A DNA stretch of 39,290 nt, taken from the NCBI GenBank assembly GCA_016929595.1, contig JAFGIN010000061.1, positions 1 to 39,290 of the forward strand. Reading direction: 5' to 3'. Positions 1-6,291 of the stretch are shown here, piece by piece (the first letter of the stretch is position 1; each line of letters starts with the position of its first letter). A program made the position numbers and the translations under genes. The DNA is from Chitinispirillaceae bacterium. GTDB taxonomy: Bacteria > Fibrobacterota > Chitinivibrionia > Chitinivibrionales > Chitinispirillaceae. The notes beneath the pieces were generated by a model. The model was not told the DNA's origin. It saw only the letters and a list, made by a program, of their open reading frames with translations, and searched no databases.

Positions 1-5
1 CCTCA

Positions 6-1253
6 ATGAACCTAACTGTATCTACAAAATATGTATGCGGTATCGATCTTCATGCAAGAGAAATGAGAATTTGTGTTATGGACAGAGATGGAAAAATACT
101 TCTTAAAAGAAATATCCCCTGTGCTATTAAAGAATTCATTTCTCATGTAAAACCGTTTATGAAATCTTTTACGGTTGGTGTCGAATCTACATTTAACTGG
201 TATTGGCTCCTGGATAAGCTCAAAGAACACAAAATTACCGCAGCTCTTGGCCATGCCCTTTACATTAAACGCATTAAAGGCGGAAAACATAAAAATGATC
301 AGGTAGATGCCCGCGATATAGCTGATCTTCTAAGGACAAACCGGTTCCCTTTAGCCTATGATTATCCATCTGAAATGAGAGCTGTGCGAGACTTCCTTCG
401 CCGCAGACACCTTTTTGTACGAAAAAGAGCTGCCGCATATACTCATTTTCAGAATACTTTCACTCAACATGGTATTCTGGATGCTGTTTATGCTCTTGTA
501 AAAATACAAGGCAAAAGAAGAGCATTACTGGAGCGTGCTGTAAATGATGACATGCGTAAAATTATTGAAACAGACCTGGATTATATTGATTCGCTCGATG
601 CCATTATCAAAGAAGTTGAAAATCTGATTATAAAACGCGCCCGTCATCATAACCGTAAACATTTCGACCTGTTACAGACCATAATTGGTTGTGGTCCTAT
701 TACATCGCTGGTTATTCCTTATAAAACACATACCATTAAACGATTCAGCACCCCGCAACGGTATTCTTCATATAGTCGCGTGATAAGTGCTGACAATGAA
801 TCAAGTGGCCAGTACCTCGTGCATTCACCAACAGATAAGAGCGGTAATCCTTATCTTAAATGGGCATTCTCTGAGATTGCTATTCTTATGCTGAAAGACA
901 GCCCTGAAACCAAAGAATAGTACAACACTGTTTCAGCAATCTGCGAAGGATCGGGAGCCAGAGCTCGCTTACTCCATAAAATCGCTGTTGCAGTATATCA
1001 TATGCTGAAAAAGGGTGTAGCCTTTGACGAATTCAAGTTTATCAATAGTACAAATGATCGGACTGGAAGCTCTGCGCACAACTGGATGGAAACTTCAGGT
1101 GAAAAATCCAAGCCATCGCGCGTGATTGGCAAAAAGTCCGGTCATTCTTCTTTAAAAGATAAAACAAAAAAAGTAAGTGTTAAAAATAAAGTAACTGTAA
1201 AAAAATCATCAGGACGGAAAACCCTGCGCACAACTGGGAAAGTGAAGGCCTGA
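6..1253 (+). pseudogene. IS110-family transposase split by an in-frame TAG
   Basis: The first open part (6-920, 304 residues) has the N-terminal DEDD RuvC-like domain: CGIDLHAREM near residue 12 carries the first Asp, and HKNDQVDARDIADLL near residue 95 carries the conserved D-x-x-D region. It also has the Transposase_20 domain (LLQTIIGCGPITSLVI near 222, then the Ser-containing RVISADNESSGQ segment). The frame stops at TAG 918-920. The same frame then continues without ATG as YNTVSAICEGSGARARLLHK and IAVAVYHMLKKGVAFDEFKF, which is the usual C-terminal end of this family, and runs to TGA at 1251-1253. One point mutation is therefore the simplest explanation. Readthrough or a sequencing error is possible. 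The last 60 residues or so are Lys/Ser-rich and overlap a structured DNA/RNA unit, so they may not be functional protein. Confidence 0.85.
1053..1146 (+). repeat. Stem-bounded unit 1 at the IS110 3' end (possible structured RNA)
   Basis: A 12-bp inverted repeat (1053-1064 with 1135-1146, one G-T pair) encloses about 70 bases. Inside are the shared core CTGCGCACAACTGG (1072-1085) and a hairpin GCCATC-GCGCGT-GATTGGC at about 1112-1130. The unit shares architecture and core with unit 2 (1210-1292). The outer stems have unrelated sequences, and the inner hairpin's closing pair differs by a compensatory change (G-C here, T-A there). That pattern favours selection on folding. It lies inside the readthrough part of the transposase frame. 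IS110 elements use a two-loop bridge RNA, and this could be part of one, but that is inference. Confidence 0.55.
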
Positions 1254-1300
1254 AAACACACAAATCCATCGGCGCTGATTGGATCCGTCCTGTTTTTTTT
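1210..1300 (+). repeat. Stem-bounded unit 2 with T-run at the IS110 3' end
   Basis: A perfect 9-bp inverted repeat (CAGGACGGA 1210-1218, TCCGTCCTG 1284-1292) encloses 65 bases and is followed by eight T (1293-1300). The loop repeats the 14-base core CTGCGCACAACTGG (1224-1237) and the hairpin TCCATC-GGCGCT-GATTGGA of unit 1. The T-run makes it resemble a terminator, although the loop is far longer than usual. The unit straddles the end of the transposase frame. Confidence 0.55.
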
Positions 1301-1871
1301 ACTTTATCGTAATGGGAGTATTTTATAAGATTACTCAAAGAAACAAGGAACATTGCATTTGAATAATTATTGTAAAAGATCATTTATGAATAAAATCAGT
1401 TAGCAAGGACTAACGATATAAATAGATTTTCGACCACCGTCTCTGCGGATAAACTCTTACACAACTGGATATGTAATAATATGTACATAGAACCATCAAC
1501 CATCTTGAATAGCTCCGCAGGGTACCGTACTATTTCTGAGGACAATTATTGTCCAGAGTGTTATTTACAGGGCTGTAGGTTACTTGAGCATTTTACCGTA
1601 AATCAGTCTATGATAGCACTTTAATTCATGATATATGCTTGGACCGGAGGTCGTTTACTTCGGGAACCATTTAAAAGAATATCGAGTCGGCGGAAGAAAC
1701 AGTAGTTACAATGCAATATGCAAAAGTAGTAACTAAATCGAACGAAGAAAAGTCGTTTATGTCAGCAGCTTTATTGCATGGTCGTGACGAGGAAAGTCAA
1801 TTAAAAAACACTTGTAAAAATTTAGCTGCAGGGGATTGTATTTTCTTATTGACTTTCAACCTTCTATATAT
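1301..1871. other. 571-bp stretch without a convincing gene
   Basis: No supportable gene is seen. A possible third, weaker stem-bounded unit lies at 1441-1522: a 9-bp stem with one G-T pair around 64 bases that include CACAACTGGAT at 1460-1470. A perfect 7+1+7 palindrome GGACAATTATTGTCC lies at 1540-1554. A 10-bp inverted repeat GAAAGTCAAT / ATTGACTTTC lies at 1792-1801 and 1848-1857. An open frame at 1711-1947 has no ribosome site and runs into the cassette end. The stretch may be IS-associated or decayed DNA. Confidence 0.5.
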
Positions 1872-1897
1872 GTTGGGCGATGGCTTAGAGTACCCCT
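1872..1897 (+). repeat. Left 26-bp inverted repeat of the cassette
   Basis: Inverted match to 3280-3305 with differences only at two adjacent positions. It supplies the stop codon of the HEPN-like gene (TAA on the minus strand, 1885-1887), so that protein's last residues are encoded inside the repeat. Confidence 0.8.
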
Positions 1898-2553
1898 TCT
1901 CCTATTTTTTCGCGCGCGCCTTGTGCTTTTTCTTTCTTGCAATTTAAAATGATAGCCTTCATCTTAGTTCTAAGAGAACGCCACACTTGTGACTCCCATT
2001 CACAATTTAATAATTCCGTGCGATAATTATCCAGTGACTTTTTTAATGTACTATGAAACTGAAAAGCATAAATTGTAGAGACTCCAATATCTAATGGGTT
2101 TTTTGAATGCTTACAACTTATTTTCCACCCCCCGGAAGTTTCTCCTTGATGAAGGATGGAACACCGAATATCTTTATAAAAGATAGATGGAAAATCGGAA
2201 TGTGCATACATTGCAAAACAAGTGTCTCTTGTAAAAAACTTCAAGAAAGCAGTTTCGCTTTTCCCGTTACTGTTATTCCAACCTCGGTAGAAAGATTCAA
2301 TAGTTTCAATCAACAAACAACAATTTGCCATTATAGCGAAACCACTTACAAAATGACTACGATATTTGCTATCTTGGAAATCAAACATTTTCAAGTACCT
2401 GTTATATAACCTATCATATATAAATTGACTTATTAGATCAACGTTCTTTTGTTTTGCCCAGTTTTCGTATGTGCTTATGTATATGCATTTTGATTTATCA
2501 TAGGAATCATAGAGAAGCATATAGTCATCAGAATTATTTCTTGCAATTGTCAT
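1885..2553 (-). CDS. HEPN-like conserved hypothetical protein
   Basis: 222 residues, mostly helical. The central segment contains FYKDIRCSILHQGETSGGWK with R-x4-H (Arg-Cys-Ser-Ile-Leu-His), the signature spacing of HEPN-fold ribonucleases. The preceding part (FAIMANCCLLIETIESFYRGW) looks like the long core helix of such domains. I recall conserved hypothetical proteins of this kind, with the ILHQ.ET.GGW block and a C-terminal Trp-rich helix ending in KMKAIILNC, but know of no assigned function. The gene starts 27 bp after the secreted-protein gene, so the two are probably co-transcribed. The frame ends inside the left inverted repeat. HEPN proteins often act in RNA-targeting defence or toxin systems. 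That role here is inference, and no partner antitoxin is recognisable. Confidence 0.6.
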   Translation of the reverse strand: MTIARNNSDDYMLLYDSYDKSKCIYISTYENWAKQKNVDLISQFIYDRLYNRYLKMFDFQDSKYRSHFVSGFAIMANCCLLIETIESFYRGWNNSNGKSETAFLKFFTRDTCFAMYAHSDFPSIFYKDIRCSILHQGETSGGWKISCKHSKNPLDIGVSTIYAFQFHSTLKKSLDNYRTELLNCEWESQVWRSLRTKMKAIILNCKKEKAQGAREKIGEGVL

Positions 2554-2580
2554 GCTTAACCTACCGTATTTTATGCCTAC

Positions 2581-3201
2581 TTACTTAATATTTGTGATGA
2601 CGCAGTTATAAATAACATCATTAATAGAGATTCTTGAAATAGAATATTTGCTGCCATAAGGATATGGCCCGAGTATCATTTGAAGAGAAACAATCGAATT
2701 AGACGCGACTAATGATTTGGAAAGCAATTCTTTCCCTGAAAGATCGAAAAGCGCTACTTCAATTTTTGCACCACTTGGTATGTTGAATGATTGTTTCCAA
2801 GCAAGCGCCGAAGGCATAATGTTTTTACTTGGTTTGGATACTGATTTAGTAAGTGTTGAAATCCAATCAGATGTCCTAATGCAATCATAGACATAATCTT
2901 TAATGGCAAGTTTGTATGAATAAGTCGTAGTGTTTGGAATTTGAGTTACTAAAATCGCAGCTTTAGGCATGTAGGAATATGTATAATGATAGGTTGTAAA
3001 CGTAAAACTCATTCCATTTGATAGCTTTACAGTATCACCAAAATCGCTACCATTAAATTCGCCCTGAACACTTGTGCATTCATAAACATAGTAATCAGCC
3101 AAAGTACAAAAATCACTAGCGTCGCCATTAAGAGAAAAACCAGCTTGAGATTGTCCTACCAAGAATACAATAAAAATAAGTAATTTAGTTTTCATAATCA
3201 T
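2581..3201 (-). CDS. Secreted hypothetical protein with FlgD/Por-like C-terminal region
   Basis: 206 residues starting with a signal peptide (MKTKLLIFIVFLVGQSQA, cleavage near residue 20). A second in-frame ATG two codons downstream is an equally plausible start. Three short motifs recur: DYYVYEC (37-42), DYVYDC (102-107) and DVIYNC (195-200), so the three Cys sit in a repeated Tyr-rich context. Residues 140-206 (IPSGAKIEVALFDLSGKELL, then a GPYPYG turn) resemble the FlgD-Ig/type IX sorting-like beta domain found at the C-terminus of secreted proteins in Bacteroidota and Fibrobacterota. It is the first gene of the cassette's two-gene unit. No function is assigned. Confidence 0.6.
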   Translation of the reverse strand: MIMKTKLLIFIVFLVGQSQAGFSLNGDASDFCTLADYYVYECTSVQGEFNGSDFGDTVKLSNGMSFTFTTYHYTYSYMPKAAILVTQIPNTTTYSYKLAIKDYVYDCIRTSDWISTLTKSVSKPSKNIMPSALAWKQSFNIPSGAKIEVALFDLSGKELLSKSLVASNSIVSLQMILGPYPYGSKYSISRISINDVIYNCVITNIK

Positions 3202-3279
3202 AAAATCAAGGGTTAAATGTAATAAAAATCAGAAAATCTTATAATCCTCTTTTGTTGTATTGCGCGCGCCTCCTTTTTT

Positions 3280-3305
3280 AGGGGTACTCTAAGCTTTCGC
3301 CCAAC
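3280..3305 (-). repeat. Right 26-bp inverted repeat of the cassette
   Basis: Reverse complement of 1872-1897 apart from two bases. It sits 78 bp upstream of the first cassette gene, so the promoter of that unit must lie inside or just within the repeat. Confidence 0.8.
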
Positions 3306-3342
3306 GGTCTCATAATTACCGGCACTTCTTCGATAGTAGTTC

Positions 3343-3405
3343 TCGGGGTCGGTATCTGAATCGGGATCGATTCTCAATTACTATGCATTTCGATACCGAC
3401 CCCGA
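3343..3405. repeat. 14-bp perfect inverted repeat (TCGGGGTCGGTATC)
   Basis: TCGGGGTCGGTATC at 3343-3356 pairs perfectly with GATACCGACCCCGA at 3392-3405 around a 35-base loop. It has no T-tract, so it is not a standard terminator. It resembles interspersed intergenic palindromes. Confidence 0.75.
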
Positions 3406-3538
3406 CTCCAACTCCGAAATGAAAATTTGTGCATTGTATTATGCAGATAGTCAATAATACAATTTTTCCTGCCTTTTTTCTCATTCTGAATTCTGAATTC
3501 CTGCAGAGTAGTATCGAAAACTATAAGACCGTCGGATG

Positions 3539-5053
3539 TTATAACAAATCATTATCTTCTTCATAAACATCATCAAAAATCGATTCTTCCTCTTTCCATG
3601 GAAGAAGCACTTGTGATCTGCTTGCCTGTTTTAACTTTCGCAGCGCTTTGATCTCGATCTGACGAACTCTTTCGTTGGTGAGATGCAATTTTTCACCGAT
3701 CTCACCAAGCGTTTTAATCCGCCCGTCATCAAGACCGAATCGCATCATAACCGTTTTTTTCTCTTTCGGTTCCAGAGAGTCCAGAACCTGTGCAATATGT
3801 TCTCTCAATGAGCCCAGTGACAATCGTTCAAACGGATCTTCCGAATGAGTATCTTCAATATACTCACCTATCGTAGTACCATCTTCAGAGTTTATCTCCA
3901 TATCCAGCGAAATCGGATCGGCAGTACATTCCATAGCAGTTTCAATCTTATCTAAAGGACAGCTCAACCCTTCAGCGATCTCTTCTGTCGATGGGTGTAC
4001 ACCATGCTTGAGGTAATACTCACGATTAAATTTTTCAATTTTTCCTACAAGGTCAAAGGTATTTGCGGGAATATGGATAGTCTTTGATTTTTCATGAATC
4101 GCCCTGGTTATCGCCTGACGAACCCACCAGATTGCATAAGTACTGAACTTATACCCCTTACGGTAATCGAAGTTGTCAACCGCCGTTATCAATCCTTTAT
4201 TACCTTCCTGAATTAAATCGCTTATCTCCATACCCCGGTAGGTATACCGTTTTGCGATACTTACCACCAGTCTGACATTAGCTTCAATAACAGCACACTT
4301 GGCCTGATTACGCATCTCTTCCCAATAAGCAAAAGAGGTTATATCCGCAAGAAAGCCATCTTCACCAAACCTTTTTTTAAATCTATCAAGAATATCCTTT
4401 ACCCGTCGCCCGTTTAACCGAAGCTGCTGACAAAGCTCAACCAGCTCATCCTCTTTCTCTTTCAGTTCATCATTACCATTATCGCTGTCGGAAGGGGCCT
4501 GGCTTTTGAGCATTTTCAAATGTTCATAAGCATTTTTTACTTTTTTAACCCCTTCAAAAAACTTCGTTTTGAGTTCCTGGACCTGTGCTGGTTCCTTTAT
4601 CCGGTCCTCTTCAATACGTAAGATATCAACACACTCAATCTTACCATGGTAAAGCTCATCACTAAGAGTACATACCGTTTTCAGCACCTCATCATCACGA
4701 AAAGCCATATCGAGTAATTTATATTGTGCAAACCGCATCAAAATCGCATGTTGTACCTCCTGCCCCCGTGTCATCAGAGGCACCCTTCCCAGACTGTTGA
4801 GATAAATCCATGTTGGATCGGAGTAATGATTTTTTGCAACAGATGCTGTTTTCTGATTTTTTACACCCTTTTGAATTCCAGCATTAGATTGGATCGAAAT
4901 ATTCCCTTCATAAAGGATGCTTTTGATCTTCTCTCTCTCAAGCTCATCACCAGTCAATTTCTCGATCTGTCCGATAGTAATGTAACCCTGACGAGCAGCT
5001 ACAGCCATCAGTTTCTGAACGATTTTTTCTGCCGATCTGGTCTCTGTTTTCAT
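3539..5053 (-). CDS. rpoD: Primary RNA polymerase sigma factor (sigma-70 / RpoD)
   Basis: The protein directs core RNA polymerase to housekeeping promoters. It has 504 residues. A short region 1.1-like start is followed by region 1.2 ([17 protein letters not shown], about 83-99). Region 2 runs from about 250 ([30 protein letters not shown], then [20 protein letters not shown] for -10 recognition and melting). Region 3 contains [14 protein letters not shown]. Region 4 (about 425-490) has the MMRFGLDDG and [20 protein letters not shown] helix-turn-helix for the -35 element. An acidic non-conserved insert lies between 1.2 and 2.1. The full set of regions marks the group 1 factor rather than an ECF or stress sigma. 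It is transcribed alone, after the terminator of the upstream secreted-protein gene. Confidence 0.93.
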   Translation of the reverse strand: MKTETRSAEKIVQKLMAVAARQGYITIGQIEKLTGDELEREKIKSILYEGNISIQSNAGIQKGVKNQKTASVAKNHYSDPTWIYLNSLGRVPLMTRGQEVQHAILMRFAQYKLLDMAFRDDEVLKTVCTLSDELYHGKIECVDILRIEEDRIKEPAQVQELKTKFFEGVKKVKNAYEHLKMLKSQAPSDSDNGNDELKEKEDELVELCQQLRLNGRRVKDILDRFKKRFGEDGFLADITSFAYWEEMRNQAKCAVIEANVRLVVSIAKRYTYRGMEISDLIQEGNKGLITAVDNFDYRKGYKFSTYAIWWVRQAITRAIHEKSKTIHIPANTFDLVGKIEKFNREYYLKHGVHPSTEEIAEGLSCPLDKIETAMECTADPISLDMEINSEDGTTIGEYIEDTHSEDPFERLSLGSLREHIAQVLDSLEPKEKKTVMMRFGLDDGRIKTLGEIGEKLHLTNERVRQIEIKALRKLKQASRSQVLLPWKEEESIFDDVYEEDNDLL

Positions 5054-5143
5054 AGTCTGCTCTAAACAAAAAGTAATGCTGATAAAATTTATTTATGTAT
5101 GTACCCTTATATTCTGACGTTTTTGATCTTTAAATGCAAGCTA

Positions 5144-5179
5144 TAAAAAAAGGGAGCCTGTCATAAACAACAAACTCCC
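5144..5179 (-). terminator. Rho-independent terminator of the 5219-5617 gene
   Basis: On the minus strand a 10-bp stem (GGGAGTTTGT with ACAGGCTCCC, two G-T pairs) with an 8-base loop is followed by seven T (plus-strand A-run at 5145-5151). It lies about 40 bp after the stop codon. Confidence 0.85.
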
Positions 5180-5218
5180 CCTAATAAAAGCAACTAACCC
5201 GTTATTATTCAGTAGCCG

Positions 5219-5617
5219 TTAGTCCATCATCCCTGATGTATCTTTCTTTTCGTCTTTATTCTTGCTGTCATCCTTGCTACCATCACCGTTAGAGGTTCCC
5301 ATCTTGATACTTGTAGCTACCTTCTGTTCCTGTTGAGTTTCATATTCTACTTTTACACTATCACCGCTCTTAAGTTCATCAAGATTCATATCCATATCAG
5401 TTTGGTCCGTTACCTTCACAGTATCAACCAGACCACCCTCTTTGGAAACTGTAAGCATACTATCCTGGGGCATGACATCTTTTATTGTCCCGGTAATGCT
5501 CTCTTTTTGACCATTTTCTCCATTGGATTGGCTACCATTCGAACCACCATTTGAACCTGCAGCCATAAGTAATGTTGAGCATGACACAACCAGCAGCATT
5601 GTTAGCAATCTTTTCAT
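5219..5617 (-). CDS. Small secreted protein with OB-like (DUF5666-type) core
   Basis: The ATG at 5617 is chosen because GGAGG stands nine bases upstream on the minus strand. An upstream in-frame ATG at 5644 lacks such a site. The product has 132 residues: a signal peptide (MKRLLTMLLVVSCSTLLMAA), a Gly/Ser/Asn linker, a beta-rich core (ITGTIKDVMPQDSMLTV, then VKVTDQTDM and LKSGDSVKVEYE) and a charged Lys/Asp tail ending SGMMD. The core layout, a tunable small beta barrel with a D-x-V-K-V type strand, recalls DUF5666/OB-fold periplasmic proteins. The likely site is the periplasm. Function is unknown. A strong terminator follows. Confidence 0.7.
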   Translation of the reverse strand: MKRLLTMLLVVSCSTLLMAAGSNGGSNGSQSNGENGQKESITGTIKDVMPQDSMLTVSKEGGLVDTVKVTDQTDMDMNLDELKSGDSVKVEYETQQEQKVATSIKMGTSNGDGSKDDSKNKDEKKDTSGMMD

Positions 5618-5702
5618 AACTAAAAACCTCCATTTAATTTTCATGGCACACCTGTATACTGGGGAGCAGAACGTATATCATTAACTGCAATTAAAATGCC
5701 AT

Positions 5703-5736
5703 AAAAAAGGAACTCAGGATTCTTTCTCCCCTTGAG
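5703..5736 (-). terminator. Probable terminator of the 5746-6165 gene
   Basis: On the minus strand CTCAAGG and CCTGAG pair with one bulged base around a short loop, and a T-run (plus A-run 5703-5708) follows. The stem is weaker than the neighbouring terminators. Confidence 0.5.
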
Positions 5737-5745
5737 CTTACGAAT

Positions 5746-6165
5746 TTAGGAGAAATTTCTTAATGTATTGATATAAACATCCTCATCTTCAAGGTCCTCC
5801 TCAAGGTTCTGAATAAGCTCCGGTATCTCGACAATTTCAAGTAAATCCTGAAGTTTTTCGGCAACCGCTTTTTCCCCTTTTTTTAATCTGAAAATAATCT
5901 CCTCCTCCGACAAATCATCTGTAATTACCTCCATCTCTTCAGAAAGATCTTCAGAGAGTTCAGCCTGCAACGAACCGCCACCAAAATCTCGAATATACAG
6001 ATTGATCCGCTCAAGATGCTCAATATGATTGTTATGCATTTTTGCTAGCTCATTTTTTAGCTCTTCATCCTGAATGATTACAATGGCACGCTCGTAATTC
6101 CAGGCAGAATCAGCATATAATTTTGCAAGTTTAATTAAGGATGTTCGCAAATAGTCAATATTCAT
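5746..6165 (-). CDS. Ferritin-like / four-helix hypothetical protein
   Basis: 139 residues with no signal peptide or membrane segment. The first half has the pattern of a ferritin-like helical pair: YADSAWNYERAIVIIQDEEL followed by AKMHNNHIEHLERINLYIRD, with acidic and His residues at helical spacing as in the DUF2383/PA2169-type stress proteins. The second half is very acidic (LSEDLSEEMEVITDDLSEEE; NLEEDLEDEDVY). Whether it binds metal cannot be said from this. It stands alone between two terminators. Confidence 0.6.
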   Translation of the reverse strand: MNIDYLRTSLIKLAKLYADSAWNYERAIVIIQDEELKNELAKMHNNHIEHLERINLYIRDFGGGSLQAELSEDLSEEMEVITDDLSEEEIIFRLKKGEKAVAEKLQDLLEIVEIPELIQNLEEDLEDEDVYINTLRNFS

Positions 6166-6222
6166 ATTTTTTCCTTGAATGAATTTTCCATTATGAAAAA
6201 TAACGAAGCAAAGTTATATGCC

Positions 6223-6261
6223 AAAAAAAAAGCGGCAGGATTTCTCCTGTCGCTTTTTTTC
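6223..6261 (-). terminator. Strong terminator behind the giant TPR gene
   Basis: A 10-bp stem (AGCGGCAGGA 6231-6240 with TCCTGTCGCT 6245-6254, one G-T pair) and four-base loop are flanked by A8 on one side and T7 on the other, so it can act in both directions. It ends the TPR gene about 35 bp after its stop codon. Confidence 0.9.
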
Positions 6262-6291
6262 CAGTAGTACAGATAAAACAGCTAAACGTTT

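Larger units (their letters stand above)
1..1300 (+). mobile_element. IS110-family insertion sequence, left end outside the window
   Basis: The window opens five bases before a DEDD-type IS110 transposase start codon, so the left non-coding end is not visible. The right end is set tentatively at the T-run that closes the second stem-bounded unit (about 1292-1300). IS110 elements lack long terminal inverted repeats and usually make no target duplication, so the boundary cannot be fixed from one copy. The element looks decayed because the transposase frame carries an internal stop. Confidence 0.6.
1872..3305. mobile_element. Inverted-repeat-bounded two-gene cassette
   Basis: The segment begins with GTTGGGCGATGGCTTAGAG and ends with the inverted counterpart, ending TTTCGCCCAAC. 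The 26-bp ends (1872-1897 and 3280-3305) match at 24 of 26 positions. Inside each end lies a short T/A run and a CGCGCG-type GC run (1911-1920, 3262-3270). The interior holds only two minus-strand genes. No transposase or recombinase is present and I see no target duplication. It could be a non-autonomous mobile unit carrying cargo, or a gene pair between two inverted copies of an interspersed repeat. Confidence 0.5.
3202..3538. other. Intergenic 337 bp with cassette end and strong inverted repeat
   Basis: The stretch holds the right cassette end (3280-3305), the 14-bp inverted repeat at 3343-3405 and a short tandem TTCTGAATTCTGAATTC run at 3484-3500. No gene is seen. The sigma factor gene ends immediately after it, and I do not see a clean T-tract terminator for it. 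Confidence 0.6.

Noticed and set aside
1711-1947. 78-codon plus-strand frame
   Set aside because: It has no ribosome site, runs through the cassette's inverted repeat and overlaps the end of the HEPN-like gene on the other strand.
1872-3305. Integron attC sites, because GTTGGGC and GCCCAAC fit GTTRRRY and RYYYAAC
   Set aside because: In attC the paired arms lie between RYYYAAC and GTTRRRY within 60-150 bp. Here the similarity runs inward into the segment, the arms are 1.4 kb apart, and no partner core site lies outside either end.
1865-3315. Target-site duplication around the cassette
   Set aside because: The flanks (CTATATAT left, GGTCTCAT right) do not match.
4724-5065. 113-codon plus-strand frame opposite the sigma factor gene
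   Set aside because: It is antisense to conserved sigma regions and has no ribosome site or recognisable domain.
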